Source: Pseudomonas hefeiensis (GTDB taxonomy: Bacteria; Pseudomonadota; Gammaproteobacteria; Pseudomonadales; Pseudomonadaceae). From it: a stretch of DNA of 64,000 nt. Positions 36,326 to 46,400 of this stretch are shown one piece after another (the first letter of the stretch is position 1; each line of letters opens with the position of its first letter). The stretch spans positions 3,286,001 to 3,350,000 of the forward strand of contig NZ_CP117449.1 in NCBI RefSeq assembly GCF_030687835.1, written 5' to 3'. The position numbers and the translations under genes are program-made. The notes under the pieces are model-generated. The model was not told where the DNA came from, did no database searches, and saw only the letters and a program-made list of their open reading frames with translations.

Positions 36326-37222
36326 TCAAACGATCCTCGTCCATTCAACTCCATCAAAAGACATAAGATCGAATTCACCATTCGACCACATGACGTCAGT
36401 ACCGGCGCTCAACTGGTAACAGGACGCCGGAGGATCATCACCGAAGTTCACAGGCTCCAATTGCGATTGTTTCAACCGATAGACATTGGACATGGTAGAG
36501 ACGTAAAGAGCATCGATAAACCATTCCAGATCCCAGATATTATCGGAGACTACCGTTTGATCGATGACGCTCCACATGTCCTTGCGCCCTTGCAACAGCA
36601 CACCGTGATGGCCCGCTATGTACACCGCTCCATCAGGTGCGCACCTGACCGATGTGAGAGTCACCGATGTCGGCGATTCGCAAGGGCGCCAATGACGACC
36701 ATCAAATAGCCATATCGCGCCATCCCGGCCAACTGCATAGATTTCTGTATCTGAGAAACCATGAATCGCCTGCACGTTGAAAGTTTTCGGTAAGCCATCA
36801 TCGACCCGTACCCAACGTTTGGGGCCGTCAAAGCGGTACACCATACCCCTTAGGCCGACCGCAAAGGCTTTTCCGTTTATCGCCGCCACCGCGCGAATAC
36901 CGCCCGTTCTCGGCTCTTGAGGTGCAGGTGTGCTGTCGTCGAATATGTCACCGGTAGTGGTGCCGCTTGCCATGATGGCTGAGTAATAGCCGACGCCAGA
37001 GATGGAAATGAGTCCAAGCTCAGGCTGAGAAACAACGGCTAACGAATGGGCATCATAGTTGGCCTCGCCCCTGGTAAAAGTGCCATCCTTGTATTTGAAC
37101 GTAATGGCGTGTGGAATCTCATCGGCTTCTTTTTTAGGGTCTGCGGCATAGATATAACCAAGGCCCGGTAGACGTACTACCGCAGTGCGCATGATGAGGC
37201 CTTTCAACGGTGTGTCAGGCAT
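36326..37222 (-). CDS. Probable immunity protein with beta-propeller-like repeats
   Basis: 298 residues (an internal ATG at residue 11 is an alternative). Repeated blades can be seen: IRAVAAINGKAFAVGLRGMVYRFDG, VQAIHGFSDTEIYAVGRDGAIWLFDG, LTSVRCAPDGAVYIAGHHGVLLQG, and LEWFIDALYVSTMSNVYRL, each about 40-45 residues, typical of a propeller made of short WD/RCC1-like blades. No signal peptide, so cytoplasmic. It starts 24 bases after the toxin gene stop, in the position of the immunity gene (tsi7) in the P. aeruginosa vgrG1b locus. Noticeably more A/T-rich than its flanks, suggesting transfer together with the toxin. Confidence 0.75.
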   Translation of the reverse strand: MPDTPLKGLIMRTAVVRLPGLGYIYAADPKKEADEIPHAITFKYKDGTFTRGEANYDAHSLAVVSQPELGLISISGVGYYSAIMASGTTTGDIFDDSTPAPQEPRTGGIRAVAAINGKAFAVGLRGMVYRFDGPKRWVRVDDGLPKTFNVQAIHGFSDTEIYAVGRDGAIWLFDGRHWRPCESPTSVTLTSVRCAPDGAVYIAGHHGVLLQGRKDMWSVIDQTVVSDNIWDLEWFIDALYVSTMSNVYRLKQSQLEPVNFGDDPPASCYQLSAGTDVMWSNGEFDLMSFDGVEWTRIV

Positions 37223-37246
37223 GTGGAATCTCCTTGAAAATAGATG

Positions 37247-38326
37247 TCATAGGGTCGTCGTATCCGAGGGTTCTGGAACGCGTCCGGCCGTTGATGGACG
37301 GATTTGGTCCGTCGGACCGATATTCATCTGTTGATGACCTTCTCGCATTTGGCTTTGCGTGCAGCCCTTATCGCACTTACTGCCACCTTTTTCGGCGGCC
37401 TGCGCTCCGACCGCTTCGGCTTCGGCAACACTCCAGCGAGCATTTGGATCAATGGTCTTGCCGGTAACATGTGGCGCAACGGCCGGATGACTCACCGTGA
37501 GGAGGTTCGTCTCTTCATGAATGTCACCGTGGGTCCCGGTGGAGTGACTATGGCCATCTTCACAAATGCACGGAGCCTTGTCGGGGTCGTACTTATTGGC
37601 TCCTTGCGCATCGAGCAGGAGCGCCTTACCACCTTTCCCTCTCTCCTTGAATTGTGATTTAGGCACTACATGGTGTGGTGTTTTCCCGTCACAGCAGTTC
37701 GAGGGTGCATAGGGTGTAAGCACGCACTCCATTGCTTTTTTGCATTTTGGATCACCGCACAAGTCCGCTGATGCGCCGGCCCGATTGACCGCACCTGTTG
37801 AGTAGGTGTTTGCATCGACATGGCGCTGGCAATTGTTATCTTTCAATCCCTTTGCTACGGCGTGACAGGGATGGGAATCGTTGGCTGCCGCAACCGTGTC
37901 AATATAGGGCCAAGTAGGACTATTGCCCGGCTGCGACGCATGGTTATGGGTCGTCAGGTCCATGTTCCTGACTACATTTTCCCCCTCGAACTTCACATCC
38001 ATCGACCATGCAGTGAAGTACACCTTTCCCTTGATCTTGCTGGTCACTATCCCTTTCTTCGGTGCGTTTCCAGCTTCATCCCCTGTGCTGGTTTTGAAGT
38101 AGCTCTTGTTCTTGAGCATGACCTCCTTGCCACTGATTTTTACCGTCCGTGATCCATTGATGGTGTCCTTCGCCATGCCGGTATTGGGGTAAGGAATCGG
38201 AACCCCCAGCGGGGTAGGCGGGGCCTGGGGTGGGGTGAAACAGACATCCGGGAACGCAGCAATGGACTTGCCATCCGCCGCCTTGCAGGATATCTCCATA
38301 CCGTTGGCAAAGACCTCGTTGGCCAT
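37247..38326 (-). CDS. T6SS effector: PAAR-like (DUF4150) domain fused to GHH2-type nuclease toxin
   Basis: 359 residues. Residues 1-~130 form a DUF4150 PAAR-like tip domain (MANEVFANGMEISCK, FPDVCFTPPQAP, GVPIPYPNTG, ISGKEVMLKNKSYFKTS) that sharpens the VgrG spike. Residues ~190-330 hold TPHHVVPKSQF (216-226, double His 218-219) and APCICEDGHSHSTGTHG (251-267), the Tox-GHH2 HNH/EndoVII nuclease signature. The architecture is that of Tse7, a DNase effector of P. aeruginosa. Cysteine-rich (at least ten Cys), perhaps zinc-binding. The ATG overlaps the stop of the thiolase-fold gene by one base (TAATG). Next gene downstream is the probable immunity gene. Confidence 0.88.
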   Translation of the reverse strand: MANEVFANGMEISCKAADGKSIAAFPDVCFTPPQAPPTPLGVPIPYPNTGMAKDTINGSRTVKISGKEVMLKNKSYFKTSTGDEAGNAPKKGIVTSKIKGKVYFTAWSMDVKFEGENVVRNMDLTTHNHASQPGNSPTWPYIDTVAAANDSHPCHAVAKGLKDNNCQRHVDANTYSTGAVNRAGASADLCGDPKCKKAMECVLTPYAPSNCCDGKTPHHVVPKSQFKERGKGGKALLLDAQGANKYDPDKAPCICEDGHSHSTGTHGDIHEETNLLTVSHPAVAPHVTGKTIDPNARWSVAEAEAVGAQAAEKGGSKCDKGCTQSQMREGHQQMNIGPTDQIRPSTAGRVPEPSDTTTL

Positions 38327-39363
38327 TACGCAGCCCTCACCGTCTGGTAACTGAGCAGTGCGACGGCGCGTTCGCCAGCGTCGTTGCCCAGGTGGCAGAA
38401 GATGTTCGGCCCTTCGCCATAGCCCTTGCGACTGGCGGCCAGTGCCACGGCGAGTATCACCGGGCCGATGGCGGCGCCGACTTCGCCGATGCAGTCGGCC
38501 GGGTGCCAGAGATGGAAGAATTCCTTGCGCACGCGCAGGGTCCGGCTGAGGGCCAAGGAGGCTTCCTTGAAGTAGTACTGCTCGCCGGAGATGTCGGTGA
38601 GCCGATAATCCATTTGCTCCAACCCACAGCCGGCTTCGCTAAGGGCCGCCCGTACAGCTTGGGTCAGGCCTTCGGCGCGCAGGGGAATGTCTTCGGCCTC
38701 CACAGTGGCCTTCTCCACGCCGAACCCCAGGCCGATGCAAGCCAATTGCGGCTCTTCGCTGGCTACGGGGGCGGCCAGGACCACGGCGGCGGCGCCTTCG
38801 CCGGGGATAAAACCGTTGGAATTCTGGCTGGTGAGCAGGCGTTCGCGTGCTTCGAAAGCGGCCAGTGTCGGTCCGTTCAAGAAGGAGTCGACGCCGACAA
38901 TCAGTACGTGGCGATGGCCGCCCTGGTAGATCAGCGTACGCGCATTAAGCAGGGCCACGGCAGCGCTGACCCGTCCACGGGCGATGACGTTGGAACTGGG
39001 ATGAAAGCGCAAGCCCAGTTCGGCTTCGATGGCGTGCAGCAGCCCCTTATCGAGACCATCGAGGCGGCCGGGGCGCTCGGCTTCCGCTACCCCCAGCAGC
39101 AGCGGAGTCTTTTCCGGATCGACGTTGGGGGTACTTTGTAGCGCCTCGGCGACGGCGCGGGCGGCCATCTTGATCAGCTTGGTGCGGCCGCGCCAGGGTT
39201 GTTCCAGAGGTACGCTGGCGGCAATCAGCCATTCGCCACCTTGGTCAATGAAGCGAGTTTCCTGAAAGTTGTCGATGGCGCAGCGGATCGCCGCGCAGCT
39301 CGCCGGTGCACTGAGGCCGACAGCGCTGACCATGCCAGAGCCGATGATGCAAAGAGCGCTCAT
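38326..39363 (-). CDS. Thiolase-fold (beta-ketoacyl synthase-like) accessory protein, catalytic residues not conserved
   Basis: 345 residues with ketosynthase topology: CIIGSGMVSAVG at 5-16, GFIPGEGAAAVVL (184-196) matching the FVxGEGAGxLVL motif, and VGAAIGPVILAVAL (295-308) near the C-terminus. At the nucleophile position the sequence is NVIARGRVSAAVA (125-137), with no Cys; the first His motif NAHGT is replaced by DISGE (257-261), and the second GH is GE (293-294). So it is probably a non-enzymatic adaptor. Homologous in position to PA0098 in the vgrG1b locus. It overlaps the DUF2169 stop by one base. Confidence 0.82.
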   Translation of the reverse strand: MSALCIIGSGMVSAVGLSAPASCAAIRCAIDNFQETRFIDQGGEWLIAASVPLEQPWRGRTKLIKMAARAVAEALQSTPNVDPEKTPLLLGVAEAERPGRLDGLDKGLLHAIEAELGLRFHPSSNVIARGRVSAAVALLNARTLIYQGGHRHVLIVGVDSFLNGPTLAAFEARERLLTSQNSNGFIPGEGAAAVVLAAPVASEEPQLACIGLGFGVEKATVEAEDIPLRAEGLTQAVRAALSEAGCGLEQMDYRLTDISGEQYYFKEASLALSRTLRVRKEFFHLWHPADCIGEVGAAIGPVILAVALAASRKGYGEGPNIFCHLGNDAGERAVALLSYQTVRAA

Positions 39364-40475
39364 CAGTCCGTCTCCTCGGGAGCGCGCCTGGCTTTTACCA
39401 GAGAGGAGAGCGACGGGTAGTAATCCTTGCCCAGTTTGCGGGCGCGCCACCAGCCCGTGGACATAGTGCCGACCAGCACCTGGGCGATCTCGAACATATT
39501 GCGTCGTAGTGGACGGGAGACACGCCAGGTCAGCTGCACCTGGAGCGCGTCTGTGTCGATCAGCAGGGTATCGATCACCGCCTGCACCGTCTCATGACCA
39601 CCTTTTTTCAGGAAGAAGGTCACCGGCACGTCCATTTCAGGGATGCGAAAGCCCGCGCGCTCCCGGGGCGTGAGGTTGAGCAGTAGCACATCCTCGCCGC
39701 CACGCAGGTAAGGAATCTGCTGATCATCAGGGGCAGCCTGAAAGTAGCGGCTGTCGAAATCCTGCGGCAGAAACGGAAAGCAGTCGGCCAACCAGGCATC
39801 GTCGTAAGTACCGGCGAAGCGAGCGCGCTGCGGCCAACTGCGGCCGATGGGGCCAAGAGCCATTGGGCGGAAGTCGCCAGAGGGACTCTCGATCGGCTTG
39901 CCCAATTGCTCGGTGTTCGGCATCGGCATGCCGACAATGTCAGCACTCCCCATGCTACGTGGGAACCAGCCACATCCGGTCGGATTGTCCGGGTAACAGT
40001 GACGCATTTCAGGGTCTTTCGCCATCGGATGGCTGCCGCCAAAAGCCTGGGCATAGGAGATGTCCTGCTCGGTAAAAGGCTGCGGTAAGCCGGGAGAAAC
40101 GCCCAATAGCCCCGGTTGCCATTGTCGGGGACCGAGGACGGAAAAGGCCTTGCTCATCTGACCGATACGAATGCCCGCGGCCAGCTGCGTCACGGGCCGC
40201 CCACCCGGGGCATAGGCCTTGCCGCGTACCAGTACATCGCAAAACGGCTTGATCGGGGCGAAGTCCATTTCCTGAAGCGGAGCGCTGAGGCCAGGCTCGT
40301 CGAAGAAAGTATCGGCCATCAGCAGTGGCTGCTGAGTGTCGGCGAGGGTTGCCGGACGGCCGTCCAGCGGCAAATTGAAAGTGCCTTTGGCCACGATCAC
40401 CAGGGATTCGCGGCCATCGGGCTCCAGGCCTTGGGTGTAGGCAGCAAGCAGTTTGCTGGCGTTGAGCAGCTCCAT
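39363..40475 (-). CDS. DUF2169 family T6SS adaptor/chaperone
   Basis: 370 residues. Characteristic DUF2169 text: LVIVAKGTFNLPLDGRP, DVLVRGKAYAPGGRPVTQLAAGIRIG, and FGGSHP. Members bind the junction between VgrG and PAAR-like effectors and help loading. Located between the DUF6484-type gene and the thiolase-fold gene, exactly as in other VgrG/DUF4150 islands, coupled to the next gene by TGATG. Confidence 0.88.
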   Translation of the reverse strand: MELLNASKLLAAYTQGLEPDGRESLVIVAKGTFNLPLDGRPATLADTQQPLLMADTFFDEPGLSAPLQEMDFAPIKPFCDVLVRGKAYAPGGRPVTQLAAGIRIGQMSKAFSVLGPRQWQPGLLGVSPGLPQPFTEQDISYAQAFGGSHPMAKDPEMRHCYPDNPTGCGWFPRSMGSADIVGMPMPNTEQLGKPIESPSGDFRPMALGPIGRSWPQRARFAGTYDDAWLADCFPFLPQDFDSRYFQAAPDDQQIPYLRGGEDVLLLNLTPRERAGFRIPEMDVPVTFFLKKGGHETVQAVIDTLLIDTDALQVQLTWRVSRPLRRNMFEIAQVLVGTMSTGWWRARKLGKDYYPSLSSLVKARRAPEETD

Positions 40476-40490
40476 GAGTCGACTACCTGT

Positions 40491-40949
40491 CTAGTTGATC
40501 TGCACCGAACCGCCCTTGATACGGTTCACGCCGGATGACCGGCTCGAGAGGTAGGTCCCTCGAATCAGCACCTTGCCCTCACGCGTGAGGGTGATGCTTG
40601 CCTTGCCGCAGCGCAGGACGATTTCCCGCTCCGCGCTGAACTCCAGGCGCTCGCCGTCCAGGTGGGCGACGGCTGGCGTTGTGGTTTGCGGCAGACGCTG
40701 GATGCGACCGATCACCAGCGGCCGGGTCAGGTCGCCGGCCTCGAACATCAGCGCGACCTGGGCGCCGATGTCTTCACGGGCGAGTGGGGTGGTGGTGCGC
40801 GCGACGAGGCCGGTTTCGCCGGGGCAGCCAGGGAAGGCGACCACAGGGGCATCTGCACTGGGCACATCCAGCAGCACCCCAATCACAACGCCATCCACGC
40901 GCGCGGGCGTGGCGGTGGAGGAAACGGTTAAATGATATTCAACGGTCAT
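40491..40949 (-). CDS. DUF6484-type small T6SS protein
   Basis: 152 residues, predominantly beta. It has VVIGVLLDVPSADAPVVAFPGCPGE, GAQVALMFEAGDLTRPLVIGRIQ, then EREIVLRCGKASITLTREGKVLIRGTYLSSRSSGVNRIKGGSVQIN, an OB-fold and short beta-helix resembling the end of VgrG. PA0096-like position, directly after vgrG by 16 bases. ATG at 40949 with GGAG upstream. It may act as an alternative spike segment or effector adaptor. Confidence 0.78.
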   Translation of the reverse strand: MTVEYHLTVSSTATPARVDGVVIGVLLDVPSADAPVVAFPGCPGETGLVARTTTPLAREDIGAQVALMFEAGDLTRPLVIGRIQRLPQTTTPAVAHLDGERLEFSAEREIVLRCGKASITLTREGKVLIRGTYLSSRSSGVNRIKGGSVQIN

Positions 40950-40965
40950 GGCGCCCACTCCGTGG

Positions 40966-43191
40966 CTAGTTCTGCAGGATTTTCTGGCCTTTGACGACAA
41001 CGTTCTTGTTCGCCTTGATGTTGATGGCGCCGGAGCCGTCGATGGTGATGTTCTTGCCGCTGATCACGATGGTGCCGTCCTTCTTCATGGTGATGCTCGC
41101 CGCACCCGTGGTCAGGCTGATGGAGTCGCCGGCGTTGAGGGAGAAGTGCTTGCCAACGTCCAGGCTGTCGTTCTGCTTGATGTCAGTGGTGCGGCTCTGG
41201 GCGACGTCACGGGATTCGTTCTGGCCGATCCGGGTGCTCTGGTTGCCATTGATCTCGATCCCTTCGTTGCCCTTGACCGTTTCGTTACGGTTGCCGCTGA
41301 TGCCGATGGTCTCGTTACCGCCCACGTCTTCGGTGCGGTTACTGACGATGGTGATATTTTCGTTGGCACCGACCTTTTCCGTGCGGTCCGCGCCGATGGT
41401 GATGGTCTCGTTGTTGCGCACGTTTTCGGTGCGGTTGGCGCCGATGGTGATGTTCTCGTCGCTGCCCACATCTTCGGTGCGGTTCACGCCGATGGAGATG
41501 GTTTCGTTGTTGCCGACGGTTTCCTTGCGGTCCACGCCGATTTTGATGGTTTCGTTGTTGTCCACCGTCTCAGTGCGGTCGTGTTTGACGTGCACGGTTT
41601 CGTCGTTGTCGATGGTCTTGCTGCGGTCATGGCCGACCCAATGGGTCTCGTCGTTCTCGACCTCGATGTCCTGGTTTTTTTCGGCGTGGATAAACAGCTG
41701 TTCGGCGCCTTTCTTGTCCTCCATGCGGATTTCATTGAAGTTGGCCGGTGAACCGCCCTTGCTTGAACGGCTTTTCACCCCGTTCTGGGTGGCATTGGCC
41801 GGCAACCCGTAGGGCACGGTCTGTTCGGCGTTGTAGACGCGACCGGTGATGATTGGCCGGTCCGGGTCGCCTTCGAGGAAGCTGACGATCACTTCCTGAC
41901 CGATCCGCGGGATCTGCACGGCCCCCCAGTTTTTGCCAGCCCAGGCCTGGGACACGCGAATCCAGCAGGAGCTGTTTTCGTTGGATTGGTCATGGCGATC
42001 CCAATGGAAATGCACCTTGACCCGGCCATACTGGTCGGTCCAGATCTCCTCGCCACTGGGGCCAACCACCACAGCGGTCTGCGGCCCGCGGACAATGGGC
42101 ATGGGCGTCAGAGGGAGAGGGCGGAAGGCCTGGTTGGCATCCATGCAGTCCAGCTCGCTGACGAACTGTTCGGCGATGTCCGACTGGCCGCTTTCATAGA
42201 CTTCCTGACGGATCTGATAGCGCGCGACCACCACCAGGTATTCGCGATTCTGGTCCGCACGGTCGTAACCCGTCAGCGTGAACAAATGGCCGCAGCCCAG
42301 CCCGCGGGCGCGTCCGCACAACTGCACGCGCTCGAACTGGCTGTGAATGGCTTCGATGCGGGTACGCGCGTAGTGATCGCCGTCGTTGCTCTGCAGGTAT
42401 TCACCGGGGTAGTCATAGAGCCGGTGGTCAGCGTTGCTGTGGTTGCGTACCACACTGGAACGCACCTCAAGGCTGGCGCGCGGGCGCAGGAAGTCATAGT
42501 CGTTCAGCGCCAGCGAACCAGGCTGGACTTCCCGCGCCAGTTGCCAGTCGTAGAAATGATCGCGTTCGCGCATTTGCCGATCGGGCGGATAGAAGGGTAC
42601 CGAGTCGTAGTCCGCCGGCGCGGAGTGAGCGCCATAGGCGTCGGCCAGCACCAGTACATGACGCTCCTTTTCATGGCGGAAGAAGTAATAGATACCTTCC
42701 TGTTCCATCAGCCGGCTGACGAAATCGAAGCTGCTTTCGCGGTACTGAACGCAATATTCCCATTCGCGGTAGCTGGCGCTGAGGCTGTCTTCGAAATCAG
42801 AGAAACCGAGGTCGCGAAACACCTGCTTGATGATGTCCGGCACCGTCTTGTTCTGGAAAATCCGACAGTCCGAGGTCCGCGTGAGCAGCCAGAACCACGG
42901 TCGCAGACTGACGCGGTAACCCGCGAACTGACCGTGGCCGGTCAGTTGTCGGCAGCTACAGACAATCCCGTGGAAATAGCGTTTGCCTCCGTTGTACAGC
43001 TCCAGGGTCAAGCCCATCGGCTTGCCCAGCAACTGATCGAACTTGATCGCCCGGTCTTCGGAGGTAAGGTCCAATTCGTAGTGAAACAGCCGCCCCAGCT
43101 CTTCGCTGCCATCCAGGCTCTGCAACAATAGGACATCACCGCCGAGGGGACTGTCGACCTGTACCAAACGGTTGTTTTGAGTGATTGCCAT
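40966..43191 (-). CDS. vgrG: VgrG type VI secretion spike protein
   Basis: 741 residues. Residues 1-~360 form the gp27-like base (QVDSPLGGDVLLLQSLDGSEELGRLFHYEL, LTGHGQFAGYRVSLRPWFW, VQYRESSFDFVSRLMEQEGIYYFF). Residues ~370-480 form the gp5 OB domain (EIWTDQYGRVKVHFHW, WIRVSQAWAGKNWG, VIVSFLEGDPDRPIITGRVYN). Residues 513-688 form a run of about eleven 16-residue beta-helix repeats, and the C-terminus ends in a gp5-like KNITIDGSGAINIKA needle. It delivers the PAAR-like nuclease encoded downstream. AAGGA eight bases before the ATG. First gene of the seven-gene island. Confidence 0.95.
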   Translation of the reverse strand: MAITQNNRLVQVDSPLGGDVLLLQSLDGSEELGRLFHYELDLTSEDRAIKFDQLLGKPMGLTLELYNGGKRYFHGIVCSCRQLTGHGQFAGYRVSLRPWFWLLTRTSDCRIFQNKTVPDIIKQVFRDLGFSDFEDSLSASYREWEYCVQYRESSFDFVSRLMEQEGIYYFFRHEKERHVLVLADAYGAHSAPADYDSVPFYPPDRQMRERDHFYDWQLAREVQPGSLALNDYDFLRPRASLEVRSSVVRNHSNADHRLYDYPGEYLQSNDGDHYARTRIEAIHSQFERVQLCGRARGLGCGHLFTLTGYDRADQNREYLVVVARYQIRQEVYESGQSDIAEQFVSELDCMDANQAFRPLPLTPMPIVRGPQTAVVVGPSGEEIWTDQYGRVKVHFHWDRHDQSNENSSCWIRVSQAWAGKNWGAVQIPRIGQEVIVSFLEGDPDRPIITGRVYNAEQTVPYGLPANATQNGVKSRSSKGGSPANFNEIRMEDKKGAEQLFIHAEKNQDIEVENDETHWVGHDRSKTIDNDETVHVKHDRTETVDNNETIKIGVDRKETVGNNETISIGVNRTEDVGSDENITIGANRTENVRNNETITIGADRTEKVGANENITIVSNRTEDVGGNETIGISGNRNETVKGNEGIEINGNQSTRIGQNESRDVAQSRTTDIKQNDSLDVGKHFSLNAGDSISLTTGAASITMKKDGTIVISGKNITIDGSGAINIKANKNVVVKGQKILQN
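41128..41655 (-). repeat. 48-bp / 16-residue coding repeat array in vgrG
   Basis: About eleven tandem units of the form N-N-E-T-I-x-I-G-x-x-R-x-E-x-V-G (for example NNETIKIGVDRKETVG). At DNA level the units are divergent but in register every 48 bases. They encode the beta-helical part of the spike, and the unit number is a natural target of slipped-strand length change. Confidence 0.85.
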
Positions 43192-43473
43192 CTACGGCTT
43201 CCTTGGCTCGTGTTCGGGCGTCAGTTGGCCGTAAGGAAGGCGGCGTACTCAAGGTCGTCGCCACAGGGAGCAGCAGGGGGCGTTGTGTCGAACAATCGGT
43301 GTACATTCACCACAGAGGTGATCTCCATATCGGCCCTGCGATCTGCACTGAGTCAGAGCGGACGTATGATTAGATCCGTCTCTCTGACAATAGCACATGG
43401 GTCGGGAGGCAATCGCCGGAGAGCGGACGGCTAGCCTCGAAGCCTTCCTTGGCAAGACGTGGCGGTCTGCAAA

Positions 43474-46400
43474 TCATGCAGAGTGCTCCAGGTTGGCGAC
43501 AGGCTGAGCTTTTTTCCGGTGGCGCAGGTTATCGAGTGCCACGAACACCACCGGCGTCGTCAGCAATGTCAGCACCTGGCTGAGCATCAAGCCACCGACA
43601 ATTGCGACCCCGAGCGGTTCGCGCAACTCGGCACCCGTGCCGAAGGCCATCATCAAGGGCACGGCACCGAGCAGGGCGGCCAGAGTGGTCATGAGAATCG
43701 GCCGAAAACGCGCCAGGCACGCCTGATGGATGGCGTCGCGAGCGGACAGGTTGCGTTCGCGCTGTGCGTGGATGGCGAAGTCGATCAGCAGAATGCCGTT
43801 TTTCTTGACGATGCCGATCAGCAGGATCAGGCCGATCAGTGCCATGATCGAAAAGTCCAATTGCCAGGCCCACAGCAACACAATCGCGCCAATGCAGGCG
43901 GACGGCAGGGTTGAAAGGATGGTCAGTGGATGCACCAGGCTTTCATAAAGCACACCCAGGATGATGTAGACGGCCACCAGCGCGGCCAGGATCAAAAACG
44001 GTTGGCTGGCCAGGGACGACTGGAACGCCTGGGCAGAGCCCTGGAAGGTGCCGTTCACAGACGTCGGCATGCCGATCTCGCGTTCGATGTCCTGAAGTGC
44101 CGCCACCGCCTGCCCGAGTGCAACTCCAGGGGCGAGGTTGAAAGACAGATTTGCGGCCGGCAGCATGCCGTTGTGGTTGATTACCACAGGACCGCTCGCC
44201 GGCGGCTCGATCCGCGCAAACGTGAGGAGTGGCACCATCTGCCCGGTCAGCGGCGAACGCAGGTGGAAGTAACTGAGGCTTTCGGCATTGCCGCGTTGTG
44301 CCGTGCTCAGTTCGAGTATCACTTGGTATTGGTTGACCTCGGTCTGGTACTCGCTTATCTGCCGTTGTCCGAAGGCATCGTACAGCGCGTTGTCCAGGTC
44401 TTGGGCGGTGAAGCCATAACGTGCGGCCTCGTCGCGATCCAGGGTGATACGGGTGATGTTGGCATCCAGTTGCAGGTCATGGGAAGCATCACGGAACAGC
44501 GGGTTGGCCCGCAGCCGATCGGTCAGCGCGGTGGCCCAGGTCGCCAGCTCGGCACTGCTCTGCGCACGCAACACGTATTGATACTGCGCCCGGGGCTGGC
44601 CGGCACTGAGGTTGATGTCCTGCACGGCGCGCAGAAACACCTGGATGCCAGGCACCTGCGCCAGTTGCGGGCGTAACCGGTCAATGACCTGACTGACCGT
44701 CTCGTCGCGCTCCCCCGGGTCGTTCAACACCAGCCAGACCCGACCATTGCCGATCGAGTCGGTGATGGTGCCACCGATGGCGTGGTTATAACTGATGACC
44801 GCCGGATCCTTGCTGAAAATCGCTTCCAGTTGTTTGTGTTTCTCGACCATCTCCTCATAGGGGATGTCGGCGGAGGCCTGGGTAAACCCCTGGATGAAGG
44901 CCGTGTCCTGCAATGGAAAGAAGCCTTTGGGAATCATGATGAAACTGGCCACGCTGAGGGCCACGGTTGCAAAAAACACGCCTAACATGATTCGCTGATG
45001 ACCAAGCGTCCAGGTCAATGTGCGATCGTAGCGTTTTAGCAAACCGGCGAAGAAGTCTTTGTCTGATTCGACACGATGGCTGGGCGCCTTCATGAAAAGG
45101 GAGGCGAGCGTCGGGGCCAGGGTCAGGCAGACCACTGCCGAAAGCATGATGGCGGCCACGGAGGTCAGGGCAAACTCGCGGAACAATCGACCGATCACGC
45201 CACCCATGAAGAGCAGGGGGATGAAGGCGGCAATCAGCGACACACTGATGGACACCACCGTAAAGCCGATTTCGCTGATGCCCTTGAGCGCCGCTGTGCG
45301 TTTGTCCTCACCCAGCTCCAGGTGTCGGTGGATGTTTTCGATCACTACGATCGCATCATCGACGATGAAACCGACCGCGATGACAATCGCCACCAGCGTC
45401 AGGTTGTTCAGGCTGAAACCGGCCAGGTACATCACCGCGCATGTCGACACCAACGATACCCCCAGCACAGTGGTCACGATCAGCGTGGCTGACAGTTGTC
45501 GCAGGAACAACGCCATGACGCCGATTACCAGAATGATCGCGATGCCCAGCGTCAACTCCACCTCATGCAAGGAGGAGCGGATGGTGCGGGTCCGATCGTT
45601 CAACACGTCGACCGTCATGTCTGCTGGCAAGGACGCCTTGAGATGGGGGAGGGCTGCCTGAATACGATCGACGGTGGCGACGATGTTGGCCCCCGGCTGT
45701 CGCCGGATCACGAGTACGACGCCCGATTGGCCATTGGGCCAGCTTTGCGTGTAGTCATCCTCGGAGCCTAATGTGACCCGTGCCAGATCCCGTACCCGCA
45801 CCGCCGAGCCGTTGCGGTAGGTGACAATGACATTGTCATATTCGCGGGGTTCGAAGAGCTGATCGTTGACTTCCAGATGGGAGACTCGGTGTTTACCGAA
45901 CAAAGCCCCCTTGGGCAGATTGACGCTGGCGCTCTGCACTGCGGTGCGGATGTCTGCCAATGTCACACCGGCGGCCGCGAGAACCTCTGGACGGGCCTGG
46001 ATACGGATCGCCGGGCGGCGCTCGCCCACTACGTTGATCAGGCCAACTCCCGCCAGCTGACTGAGTTGCCGAGAGAGCACGGTATCGGCCAGATCACTGA
46101 CTTGCATCAGCGACAAGTTAGCGGAGTAAGCGCTGAGAATCAGGATCGGACTGTCGGCAGGATTGACCTTGCGCCATACCGGCAGGCTAGGCATGTCACT
46201 GGGCAAACGCGCCGACGCATTATTGATTGCCGCCTGGACTTCCTGCGCGGCCGCGTCGATATTTTTGTCCAGCGCGAACTGCAGCGTCAGCGTCAGCATG
46301 CTCAACGAACTGGCCGAGGTCATCTCGGTAATGCCGGGTATCGAGCTCAGTTCGACTTCCAGCGGCGTCGCTACCGAGGAGGCCATGGTCTGGGCACTGG

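Noticed and set aside
40948..41751. Repeated sequence on the plus strand with Val/Asp-rich translation
   Set aside because: It mirrors the 48-bp repeats of the VgrG beta-helix on the other strand.
41986..43131. A 381-codon plus-strand frame opposite vgrG
   Set aside because: Antisense to conserved gp27/gp5 domains; product is low-complexity with no start signals.
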